NCBI GenBank assembly: GCA_017745195.1
Contig: JAGHZW010000133.1
Span: forward strand, 1-33,411
Length of the DNA stretch: 33,411 nt
Reading direction: 5' to 3'
Source of the DNA: Pseudoxanthomonas sp.
GTDB lineage: Bacteria > Pseudomonadota > Gammaproteobacteria > Xanthomonadales > Xanthomonadaceae
Position numbers and translations under genes: made by a program. The notes beneath the pieces were generated by a model. It was not told the DNA's origin and ran no database searches. It worked only from the letters and a program-made list of their open reading frames with translations. This document shows, one piece after another, positions 24,226 to 31,910 of this stretch. The number at the start of each line of letters is the position of its first letter. Position 1 is the stretch's first letter.

Positions 24226-27200
24226 CTAGAGCTTCTCGCCGCCGAACTTCCAGGTGAAGTTCAGGTAGTACGCGCGACCGATCGTGTCGTACCAGTTGAA
24301 GTTGTAGAACGGATAGTCGACGTTGCTGAAATCGCGCGGCGGCATGGCGTTGGTCAGGTTGTTCACGACCAGCGAAAGGCGGGCGCGGTCGTTGATCCTG
24401 TAGCCCACCGATGCGTTGTAGCGCCAGGTGGCGGGCAGGTACGCCTCGACGTCGGGCAGATAGCTCTCGTCCCAATCCTGGTACCAGAAGTTTTCATCGG
24501 TGGGGATCTTGCCCAGCCGCGATGCGTACAGCGTGGCATCCCAGGCGCTGCGCTCCCAGCCGATGCTGGCATTGAACTTGTTGCGCGGAATGTCATAGCC
24601 GCTGTTGATGGCGAGCATGTCGACAAGCGCCGCATCGGGGGCGTCCTTGCGTTCGTGCGAGTTCACCCAGGTGTAATTGGCGGCGAAACGGAAGGTGCCG
24701 ACTCCGGTTTCCAGACGGTAGTTCGCGGCGGCGTCCAGGCCATTGGTCCTTTCCATGCCGATGTTGACGTAGCCGCCATGGACCGAGGCGATGTGATTGT
24801 CGGCACCGCTGCGCACGACACGCGCGATGGTGTCGGCGCAGAACTGCGAATCGGGATCCTGGTCGAGGCCCAGGCGGCAGTCGTATTCGTCCTGCAGGAT
24901 CTGGTTCACGCTCAGCGACTGGGTCTGGTTGCGCATGTCGATGTCGTACCAGTCCAGCGAGAAGTCCAGCTCCGGCATTGGCGACCACACCACGCCCGCC
25001 GTCCATGACGTGCTGGTCTCGGCTTTCAGGGTCAGATCGCCGCTCCTGTCCAGCTGGAAGCCTTCGTCGGAAAAATCGCAATCGTTGACGGGCACGCCCG
25101 GCTGCTCGGTGGCGCAGCGGTAATAGTCGATGCCGCTGCTGTCGACCGAGCCCTTGCCCGCGTACAGATGGTGCAGTTCCGGTGCGCGGAACGCGGTGCC
25201 GTAGGAGCCGCGGACCAGCAACGTGTCGATGGGCCGCCATTCCAGGCCGGAGCTGTAGGTGAACTTGCTCTGGCTGCGCCCGGAGTACCGGTACTGGTCG
25301 TAGCGACCGGCCAGGCTCAGGTTCAGGCTGTCGAACACCGGCATGCGCAGTTCGCTGGCGAGCGCCCAGCGATTGCGGCTGCCATGGCCATCCTGGTCCT
25401 TCCAGCCCCAGTAGTAGAAAGAATCGCCGGTCGCCCTCGGATCGGTGTTCAGGTCGTAGCCCTGGTTGCCCAGTTCAGCCGTCGCGGCAATACCCGCCGC
25501 GCCGCCGGACAGGTCGAACAGCTTGCCATTGGTTACCGTGAACGACAGCGTCTCGTTGTGCGACTCCGGGTTGTACACGATGTGCGCCAGCATCGAATCG
25601 AGCTGCGCCCGGGTCAGCGGCGTGTAGAAGCGGGTCAGATCGCCGTCGTAGATCGGGTAGCCATCGGCATCCGTGCCCAGTTGCGGGCCCATGAAATAGT
25701 CGTTGGCCACATCGGAAATGATGCGCGGCCAGCTCACCCTCGCCTTGTATTGCGAATAGCTGAATGCCGCCTCGTAATCCCAATCCTGGGCGAAGGTGCC
25801 GCGCAGGCCGGTGCTGAGGCCGAGGGTCTTGTTCGTGGTTTCGGTAAAGCTGTTGGACACGCCACCCAGCTCTTCAGGCGTGAACCGGCGGCGCCACCAC
25901 TCGAGCTGGTCGGTGCTCTGGTTGAAGAAGTAATCGGTGATGGCGTCGGTCTGCGCCGTTTCCCATGTAGGCAGACGGCCCATCTGCTTCATCTTCTGGT
26001 AGCCCAGCTGCAGGTCCGCGAACCATTCCGTGCCGCCGCCGAAGTCGTAGCTGAAGGAACCGTAGGCGGTGATGCCGCGGCGCTCGTGGATGATGGTCTG
26101 CAGCGCGGCAGCGGTATCGCTGCCGCAATAGGACTCGCCATAGCGGTTGTCGGTGATGTAGTACGAATCACGATTGCCCGGGTCGTTGCAGGCGGCTTCG
26201 CCGGGATCGAGCCAGCTGTCGTACCAGTCGCTGCGGGCGAAGAAATCCACCGGCCTGTAGTAGTTGTCGAAATCGACGATGTCGCTGGACGAATCCTGCC
26301 GGCTGCGCTGGTAGCCCCACAGCGGCTTCTGCTCGTTCAATTCCACGCCCATTACGGCGTTGAACCCGCCACGCGCAAAACCGCCGGCCAGGGTCAGGTT
26401 GTACGATTCGCCGCCGCCGGCCTGGGTATCACCGTAGCGGAAGTTCATGGTCAGGCCGTCGGCCTGCTTTTTCAGGATGATGTTGACCACGCCGGAAACC
26501 GCATCGGAGCCGTAAATGGCCGAGGCGCTGCCGGTGAGCACTTCGATGCGCTCCACCATGCCAAGCGGAATGCTGGAAATGTCGGTGGCGCTGACCCCGC
26601 CATCCATCGGCAAGGGGAAGTCGGCCAGGCGGCGGCCATTGACCAGCACCAGCGTGTGGTTCGGGCCCAGACCGCGCAGGTCGACCTGCTGCGCGCCGGG
26701 GGTGAAGTCCGAGTTGCTGAGCGATTGCGGGCTCTGGGTCGCGCCGTTGTTCTGGGTCATCGACCTCATCACCTCCGGCATGGTGGTGAAGCCGTTGGCG
26801 CGGATCTGCTCGGCGGTGATCACGCTGATCGGCGAAGGCCCTTCGATCTGCGCCCGCGGGATGCGTGAGCCGGTGACCTGCACCGCCTCGATCTCGGTCA
26901 CTTCCCCTTCCTGCGCCTGCGCGGGGCTGCCGGCATCGGGGTCCTGCGCAGCCGGCTGCGGTGCGGGCGCGCGACGCGGCGTGTCGACGCGCGCCACCAG
27001 CACCGCGCCGGTGGCCTGGTCGCGGCGCGCACCGAAGCCGCTGCCGTGCAGCAGCTGCTGCAACGCCTGGTCGGTCGAATCGGCGCCCTGCACGCCGGCG
27101 GTGCGGCGGCCCTTGAGTTCATCGGCGCGATAGACCAGCTGGGTATCGGACTGGCGGGCCAGGGTGTTGAGCGCGGCCGCCAGGTCGCCGGCCGGTACGT

Positions 27201-27288
27201 TGATCGGGCCGGATGCCTGGGCCGCCTGCGCGCCCAGCGCGGTCGAACAGGCCAGGCTCAACAGCAGGACTCGCGACGGATGACGCAT
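24226..27288 (-). CDS. TonB-dependent outer-membrane receptor with N-terminal STN signalling domain
   Basis: A 1020-residue receptor. After a signal peptide (to about residue 26) comes an STN domain (about 27-100: PAGDLAAALNTLARQSDTQLVYRAD), a Pro/Ala linker, then the plug (VTGSRIPRAQIEGPSPISVITAEQI to GSDAVSGVVNIILKK) and a 22-strand-type barrel ending NFTWKFGGEKL. The STN domain normally contacts a FecR-type anti-sigma protein, and fecR and fecI genes lie directly upstream on the same strand, so ligand-induced expression is expected. The GSRIPR plug start is typical of the large xanthomonad receptors that take peptides or sugars, not obviously siderophores. Start ATG 27288 has GGAGAG close by. 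The ligand is unknown; the neighbouring cyanophycinase fusion suggests a peptide. Confidence 0.9.
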   Translation of the reverse strand: MRHPSRVLLLSLACSTALGAQAAQASGPINVPAGDLAAALNTLARQSDTQLVYRADELKGRRTAGVQGADSTDQALQQLLHGSGFGARRDQATGAVLVARVDTPRRAPAPQPAAQDPDAGSPAQAQEGEVTEIEAVQVTGSRIPRAQIEGPSPISVITAEQIRANGFTTMPEVMRSMTQNNGATQSPQSLSNSDFTPGAQQVDLRGLGPNHTLVLVNGRRLADFPLPMDGGVSATDISSIPLGMVERIEVLTGSASAIYGSDAVSGVVNIILKKQADGLTMNFRYGDTQAGGGESYNLTLAGGFARGGFNAVMGVELNEQKPLWGYQRSRQDSSSDIVDFDNYYRPVDFFARSDWYDSWLDPGEAACNDPGNRDSYYITDNRYGESYCGSDTAAALQTIIHERRGITAYGSFSYDFGGGTEWFADLQLGYQKMKQMGRLPTWETAQTDAITDYFFNQSTDQLEWWRRRFTPEELGGVSNSFTETTNKTLGLSTGLRGTFAQDWDYEAAFSYSQYKARVSWPRIISDVANDYFMGPQLGTDADGYPIYDGDLTRFYTPLTRAQLDSMLAHIVYNPESHNETLSFTVTNGKLFDLSGGAAGIAATAELGNQGYDLNTDPRATGDSFYYWGWKDQDGHGSRNRWALASELRMPVFDSLNLSLAGRYDQYRYSGRSQSKFTYSSGLEWRPIDTLLVRGSYGTAFRAPELHHLYAGKGSVDSSGIDYYRCATEQPGVPVNDCDFSDEGFQLDRSGDLTLKAETSTSWTAGVVWSPMPELDFSLDWYDIDMRNQTQSLSVNQILQDEYDCRLGLDQDPDSQFCADTIARVVRSGADNHIASVHGGYVNIGMERTNGLDAAANYRLETGVGTFRFAANYTWVNSHERKDAPDAALVDMLAINSGYDIPRNKFNASIGWERSAWDATLYASRLGKIPTDENFWYQDWDESYLPDVEAYLPATWRYNASVGYRINDRARLSLVVNNLTNAMPPRDFSNVDYPFYNFNWYDTIGRAYYLNFTWKFGGEKL

Positions 27289-27302
27289 CGGTTCTCTCCC
27301 CT

Positions 27303-27365
27303 GTGCCGCAGCGGCACTCCCATCAGCTATGGACGAACGACGCGGCCGATGCCCCCATGGCCGCG
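27303..27365 (-). promoter_or_regulatory. Two hairpins in the fecR-receptor gap
   Basis: CGCGGCC (27341-27347) pairs with GGCCGCG (27359-27365), and GTGCCG (27303-27308) with CGGCAC (27312-27317). Both lie in the 83 bases between the fecR stop and the receptor start; the second sits just before the receptor ribosome binding site. They may lower or stabilise receptor mRNA relative to fecIR. Function is inferred. Confidence 0.4.
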
Positions 27366-27371
27366 CACCGA

Positions 27372-28451
27372 TCAACGTGAATGCAGCACGATCCGGTCCG
27401 GGTGGCGCTCGGCACGGACCGGGAAGCCCTGTTCAAGCAGGCCGACGAAACCTTCCAGGTTGGACCAGCGGAAATTTCCGCCGATGCGCAGCTGCGCCAC
27501 CGCCGGATCGGCCAGTTCCAGGCGGCGCGCATTGAAGCGGTTGAACTCGCCAGCCGCCTGCGCCAGCGGAATGTCGTCGAAGGCGAGGAAGCCGTCGCGC
27601 CAGCCCAGGTAGCGCTGCGCCTCGGCCAGCGGCAACGAGCGGACCAGCACACCGTTGCGGCCGGCCGTGGCCAGGCTGCCGGCGGGCAGCAACGCGACCG
27701 GTGCGGCGTGGCCGTCCCTGTCGGGCGCACCCTCCAGCCGGACCCTCCCCTCGGTCACCAGCACCCGCACGCTGTCGGCGTCGCGACGGACCGCGTAATG
27801 CGTGCCCACGGCCACCGCGCGCTGGCCGGCGGCCTCGACCACGAACGGCCGGCCCGGATCGTGGGCGACCTCGAAGAAAGCTTCGCCGCGGATCAGTTCG
27901 ACATGCCGCGCGCCGCGATCCAGGCGCACGTCCAGCTGGCTGTCGCTGCTGAGCGTGGCGCGGGAGCCGTCGGCCAGGGCGACCTCGCGGACCTGGCCCA
28001 GCGCGCTGGCATAACTGGCCTGGTGGCGGCCACCCAGTTGCCAGCCGCCCCAGCCCAGGCCGGCGGTGATGGCCAGGACCGCGCTGGCGGCCAGCCAGCG
28101 CTGCCAGCGCGCCGGCCGGGCAGGATCCGGGCGCGGCGCGAACGCTACCGCGCGCAGGTCGGGACGCTGGTCATCGCCCGCGCCTGCGACCGTGGCCGGG
28201 GTCCGCGCCGACATCCACTGCGACCACTGGTCGCGCGCGGGCACCTGCCCCGGCGGCAGGCCGGCGGCAAGCGCCTGCAACCGCCCGGCCTCGGCCCAGG
28301 CCGACTGCAGCCGCAGCAGCGCCACCCGGTGCGCGGTGCTTTCCTGCAGCCACGCCTGCAGCGCGCGCTCGTCATCCGCGCCCCACGACCCGGCATCGCG
28401 CCGGGCCAGCCACGCCGCGGCGGCGTGCTCAATCTTCCTGCTGTCGGCCAT
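27372..28451 (-). CDS. FecR family anti-sigma/sigma-regulator protein
   Basis: A 359-residue inner-membrane regulator that passes the signal from the receptor STN domain to the sigma factor. An N-terminal cytoplasmic DUF4880 region (about 5-50: IEHAAAAWLARRDAGSWGADDERALQAWL) binds the sigma factor. One membrane helix (about 116-139) follows, then the periplasmic FecR domain (GQVREVALADGSRATLSSDSQ, RGEAFFEVAHDPGRPFVVEA) and a C-terminal DUF4974 region (GFLAFDDIPLAQAAGEFNRFN). ATG 28451 overlaps the end of the sigma gene by 23 bases, indicating coupling. Confidence 0.93.
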   Translation of the reverse strand: MADSRKIEHAAAAWLARRDAGSWGADDERALQAWLQESTAHRVALLRLQSAWAEAGRLQALAAGLPPGQVPARDQWSQWMSARTPATVAGAGDDQRPDLRAVAFAPRPDPARPARWQRWLAASAVLAITAGLGWGGWQLGGRHQASYASALGQVREVALADGSRATLSSDSQLDVRLDRGARHVELIRGEAFFEVAHDPGRPFVVEAAGQRAVAVGTHYAVRRDADSVRVLVTEGRVRLEGAPDRDGHAAPVALLPAGSLATAGRNGVLVRSLPLAEAQRYLGWRDGFLAFDDIPLAQAAGEFNRFNARRLELADPAVAQLRIGGNFRWSNLEGFVGLLEQGFPVRAERHPDRIVLHSR

Positions 28452-29019
28452 GTCCCTGGTCCCCGTCCGCCCCGGACCGTGGCGCCCGCCGCGCAGGCTC
28501 CGGCGCACCGCCACCGTAGAGGTGGTCGGCGAGCAGGCGCATGCCCTTGGCCAGGTGTTTTTCCACGGTCCTTCCGCTGATGCCCAGGCGCTGGGCGACG
28601 TCGTTCTGCGACAGCTCCTCGACCCGGCGCAGCCACACCACTTCGCGGCAACGTCGGGGCAGTGCATCCAGGGCTTCGACCAGCCGTCGCAGCGCCTGGC
28701 GGGTGCCGAACCAGCGTTCCGGCGACACCTCGTCGATCAGGTAGACGTTCGAGGACTCGAAATCACCCACCGGTTCGATCGACACCACCCGGCTGCGGCG
28801 CAGGCGGTCGGTCATCAGGTGCCGGGCGGTGGCGAAGACGAAGGCCCGCGGCGTGGCCGGGCGGCTGCGCGCGGCCGCCTCGTACACGCGCACGTAGACT
28901 TCCTGGCGCAGGTCGTGCACCTCGTCGCGCCGCGGCCAGCTGCGCAGCAGGTACTGGGTCAACGTCCGCTCATGGACCAAGACCTCGCGGACGAACCACT
29001 CATCCAGTTCGTTGGGCAT
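28429..29019 (-). CDS. ECF sigma factor, FecI type
   Basis: A 196-residue RNA polymerase sigma factor. Region 2 spans about 13-80 (LTQYLLRSWPRRDEVHDLRQEVYVRVYEAA, then PRAFVFATARHLMTDRLRR) and region 4 about 112-168 (LDALPRRCREVVWLRRVEELSQNDVAQRLGISGRTVEKHLAKG). The layout sigma, fecR, receptor is the classical FecI/FecR surface-signalling unit. An extra Arg/Gly-rich tail of about 25 residues overlaps fecR. It is divergent from the cyanophycinase fusion gene with 119 bases between them, a gap that could hold promoters for both. Confidence 0.92.
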   Translation of the reverse strand: MPNELDEWFVREVLVHERTLTQYLLRSWPRRDEVHDLRQEVYVRVYEAAARSRPATPRAFVFATARHLMTDRLRRSRVVSIEPVGDFESSNVYLIDEVSPERWFGTRQALRRLVEALDALPRRCREVVWLRRVEELSQNDVAQRLGISGRTVEKHLAKGMRLLADHLYGGGAPEPARRAPRSGADGDQGHGRQQED

Positions 29020-29138
29020 GGCCGCACTCTAACCCGACCATCGCCTGCGCACGGATGGGGGATCGTGGCCGCCGGTTCGTCTAGGCTGTCTGCCGGCCCG
29101 CGGCGTTTTGCCGTGGCCCTGGAACCTGGAGTGGCGGA

Positions 29139-31079
29139 ATGAAGAAGCGTGGTGGCGGTTTGCGGAAGATGGCCGGCCTGGTCCTGGCCTGCGCATTGGC
29201 TGGACCGGCGGCAGCAGCCGACTACGGCCATTACCTGCTCGGCGACACCACCGCGAAGACGCCCGGCCGCGTGCAGCCCGGCCTGCTGCTGATGGGCGGC
29301 GGCGACCGCAACTTCGATGCCATGCACTGGTTCATGAAGAAGGCGGGCAACGGCCACATCGTCGTGCTGCGCGCTTCGCAGGGCGGCGAGATCGGCGAGG
29401 AGTTCTTCAACGAGGTCGGCGGGATCGCCTCCGTCGAGACCTTCGTGTTCAAGGACCGCGAGGCGGCCTCCGACCCGGTGGTGCTGGCCGCGCTCAAGCG
29501 CGCCGACGGCATCTTCCTCGCCGGCGGCGACCAGTCGCGCTACGTGCGCTACTGGCGCGGCACGCCGGTGGCCGAGGCCCTGGACGCGCACGTGCGTGCG
29601 GGCAAGCCGCTGGGCGGCACCAGCGCCGGCCTGGCGATGCAGGGCGAATACCTCTACGGCGCAATGGACGGCGGCAGCCAGACCAGCCCGGCCGCACTGG
29701 CCGATCCGCTCGGCGACGGCAACACGATCGAGACCGGCTTCCTGCACCTGGATGCGCTCAAGGGCGTCATCACCGACACGCATTTCAGCGAGCGCGGCCG
29801 CCTCGGCCGGCTGGTCGCCTTCGTCGCCAAGGGCGAGGCGCTGGCCGGAAAGCCGCTGATCGGACTGGGCGTGGACGAAGACGCGGCGGTCGCGGTGGAA
29901 GGCGACGGCCACGCGCGCGTCTACGCGACTGCGCCGGGCGCCGGTGCGACGGTAGTCAAGGGCGGTTTCGCGCAGAAGCAGGCCGAAGACGCGCCGATGC
30001 AGCTGGCGCAGGTGGAAACCGTGGTGGCCGGCGTGGATTCGGTGCTGCACCTGCCGTCCGGCAAGGTTGATCGTCCCGCTGCGCAGCGCCGCTATGCGGT
30101 GCGCGACGGCGTGCTGGTCGCGCTCGACACGCCGCTGCTGGTGATCCACGGCGGCGCCGGGGTCGAGCGCGCCGGCCTGTCGGCCAGCGAAGAGGCCGAG
30201 GCGCGCAAGGCGCTGGAAGCGGCGCTGCGCGCCGGACACGCGCAACTGAAGGCCGGCAAGCCGGCGGTGGAGGCGATCACCGCCGCGATCACCGTGCTGG
30301 AGGACGCGCCGCAGTTCAACGCCGGTCGCGGCGCGGTGTTCACCCACGACGGTCGCAACGAACTGGATGCCTCGATCATGGATGGCGCCAGCAACCGCGC
30401 CGGCGCGATCGCCGGCGTGCACCGGGTGCGCAATCCGATCCTGCTGGCGCGCGCGGTGATGGAACACTCCAGGCACGTGATGATGGCCGGCGACGGCGCC
30501 GAGGCGTTCGCCGCCGAGCAGGGCATCGAACTGGTCGACCCGTCGTACTTCCGCACCGACAAGCGCTGGCAGCAGCTGCAGAAGGCGCTGGCCGAGGAAG
30601 CCCGGGCGCAGGCGTCCAATACGCCGCTGGCGCTGCCGGGCAAGGCCTATTTCGGCACCGTCGGCGCGCTGGCGCTGGATGCGCAGGGCAGGCTCGCCGC
30701 GGGCACGTCCACCGGCGGCATGACCAACAAGCGCTACGGCCGCATCGGCGACTCGCCGATCATCGGCGCCGGTACCTGGGCCGACACGCGCTGTGCGGTG
30801 TCCGGCACCGGCTGGGGCGAGTTCTACATCCGTACCGCCGCCGCGCACGAGATCTGCGCGCGCGTGCGCCTGGCCGGGCAGCCGCTGGCCAAGGCCGCCG
30901 ATGCGGTGATCAACCGCGATATTCCTGCCGCCGGTGGCGATGGTGGCGCGATCGCACTCGGCGCCGATGGCAGCGTGGCGTTCCCGTTCAACACCGAGGG
31001 CATGTACCGCGGCTGGATCGGCGCCGACGGCGTGCCGCACGTGGCGGTGTTCCGCGCCGAAGCGCTGCCGCTGCCGTGA
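29139..31079 (+). CDS. Secreted fusion: cyanophycinase-like S51 domain + isoaspartyl peptidase/asparaginase
   Basis: A 646-residue protein with a signal peptide (MKKRGGGLRKMAGLVLACAL, cut near PAAA), so periplasmic or exported. Residues about 45-310 are cyanophycinase-like: LLLMGGGDRN, IFLAGGDQSRYV, the nucleophile elbow GGTSAG (Ser162), TDTHFSERGRLGRLV (His215) and GVDEDAA (Glu247), a Ser-His-Glu set like CphB. Residues about 333-646 are an Ntn-hydrolase of the plant-type asparaginase/isoaspartyl peptidase family: LLVIHGGAGV, FNAGRGAVFT, the autocleavage Thr507 in YFGTVGALALD, STGGMTNKRYGRIGDSPIIGAGTWAD. Cyanophycinase releases beta-Asp-Arg, which the second enzyme class can split to Asp and Arg, so one polypeptide could do both steps. 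GGAG precedes the ATG. It is divergent from fecI. Confidence 0.92.
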   Translation: MKKRGGGLRKMAGLVLACALAGPAAAADYGHYLLGDTTAKTPGRVQPGLLLMGGGDRNFDAMHWFMKKAGNGHIVVLRASQGGEIGEEFFNEVGGIASVETFVFKDREAASDPVVLAALKRADGIFLAGGDQSRYVRYWRGTPVAEALDAHVRAGKPLGGTSAGLAMQGEYLYGAMDGGSQTSPAALADPLGDGNTIETGFLHLDALKGVITDTHFSERGRLGRLVAFVAKGEALAGKPLIGLGVDEDAAVAVEGDGHARVYATAPGAGATVVKGGFAQKQAEDAPMQLAQVETVVAGVDSVLHLPSGKVDRPAAQRRYAVRDGVLVALDTPLLVIHGGAGVERAGLSASEEAEARKALEAALRAGHAQLKAGKPAVEAITAAITVLEDAPQFNAGRGAVFTHDGRNELDASIMDGASNRAGAIAGVHRVRNPILLARAVMEHSRHVMMAGDGAEAFAAEQGIELVDPSYFRTDKRWQQLQKALAEEARAQASNTPLALPGKAYFGTVGALALDAQGRLAAGTSTGGMTNKRYGRIGDSPIIGAGTWADTRCAVSGTGWGEFYIRTAAAHEICARVRLAGQPLAKAADAVINRDIPAAGGDGGAIALGADGSVAFPFNTEGMYRGWIGADGVPHVAVFRAEALPLP

Positions 31080-31083
31080 TCCA

Positions 31084-31593
31084 TCACCCGGCCGCCAGCA
31101 GCGCCTGGTAGCGCTGCAGGTCGGCCGCGGAAAAACAGCAGAACACCACCTCGCGCACGACCTGCGCGGGGAACGCGGCGACCGTGGCCACCGCCAGCGG
31201 CGCGGCCAGCTCCGGCGGATAGCCGTACACGCCGGTGCTGATCGAAGGGAACGCGATGCGCGTGCAGGCATGCGTTTCGGCCAGGGCCAGGCTGTTGCGG
31301 TAGCACGCCGACAGCAGCGCGGCCTCGTCATGCCCGCCACCGCGCCAGACCGGGCCGACCGCGTGGATCACGTGGCGTGCGGGCAGCCGATAACCGGAAG
31401 TGATCCGCGCCTGCCCGGTGGGGCAGCCGCCGAGGCTGCGGCATTCGGCCAGCAGCAGCGGCCCGGCGGCGCGGTGGATCGCGCCGTCCACGCCACCGCC
31501 GCCGAGCAGCGAGCTGTTGGCGGCATTGACGATGGCATCCACCGCCAAGGTGGTGATGTCCGCCTGCAGCGCGCGCAGCGACGGCGAAAGCAT
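31084..31593 (-). CDS. Macrodomain ADP-ribose hydrolase / O-acetyl-ADP-ribose deacetylase (YmdB-like)
   Basis: A 169-residue single macrodomain protein close in memory to E. coli YmdB (177 residues). Residues about 11-42 read [20 protein letters not shown] followed by [14 protein letters not shown], the ADP-ribose binding loop with Asn23 and Asn26. [12 protein letters not shown] and [13 protein letters not shown] (second loop) also match. Expected reactions are removal of acetyl from O-acetyl-ADP-ribose or of ADP-ribose from proteins. It lies 10 bases downstream of a small RHH-like gene on the same strand and ends 4 bases from the fusion gene stop (convergent). Confidence 0.93.
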   Translation of the reverse strand: MLSPSLRALQADITTLAVDAIVNAANSSLLGGGGVDGAIHRAAGPLLLAECRSLGGCPTGQARITSGYRLPARHVIHAVGPVWRGGGHDEAALLSACYRNSLALAETHACTRIAFPSISTGVYGYPPELAAPLAVATVAAFPAQVVREVVFCCFSAADLQRYQALLAAG

Positions 31594-31603
31594 CGCGCCG
31601 CGC

Positions 31604-31831
31604 TCAGAAGCCCTTGCCCGCCGGCACTTCCTTCAGCGCCGCGATCGCATCGGCCAGCGCATCCACCTCGCGCTCCTCGAAGCCGCCGCGGACTTCATGC
31701 TCGGAGGCGAACAGGCCCTGCTCGAGCAGGCGCAGGATGGTCTCGTGCTGGCTCCAGCCTCGGGCCACGGAAACCCGGCGGATGCGCTCGGCCAGGATCG
31801 GGTCGATGTCGCGAAGCATCAGGTCGGTCAT
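31604..31831 (-). CDS. Small RHH/Arc-like protein of 75 residues
   Basis: A 75-residue protein with a strong ribosome binding site (GGGGAGG, 5 bases before ATG 31831). It starts [20 protein letters not shown], followed by [20 protein letters not shown], a strand plus two helices like the ribbon-helix-helix fold of FitA/Arc-type antitoxins. An acidic tail ([18 protein letters not shown]) follows. No toxin such as a PIN protein is next to it; the partner is the macrodomain gene 10 bases downstream. It may be an autoregulator of that pair. Family assignment is by pattern only. Confidence 0.7.
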   Translation of the reverse strand: MTDLMLRDIDPILAERIRRVSVARGWSQHETILRLLEQGLFASEHEVRGGFEEREVDALADAIAALKEVPAGKGF

Positions 31832-31910
31832 GGCGCCTCCCCTCCGGCGTCCGGCATGGCGCCAGACTGCCACGAATCCAACGCCGCCGGGTATGCGGAA
31901 CGGCCGGCGC

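Noticed and set aside
24226-29019. Ferric citrate uptake system (true FecA)
   Set aside because: The sigma, FecR and receptor layout is the same, but the receptor plug and barrel do not show FecA-specific features I can recognise, and the neighbouring gene is a peptidase and not an iron transporter.
29095-29118. Hairpin GGCC..CGGC-GTTTT-GCCG..GGCC upstream of the fusion gene as a riboswitch
   Set aside because: It is a single short stem with no known aptamer blocks around it; it could be a simple 5' leader stem, so I did not call it regulatory.
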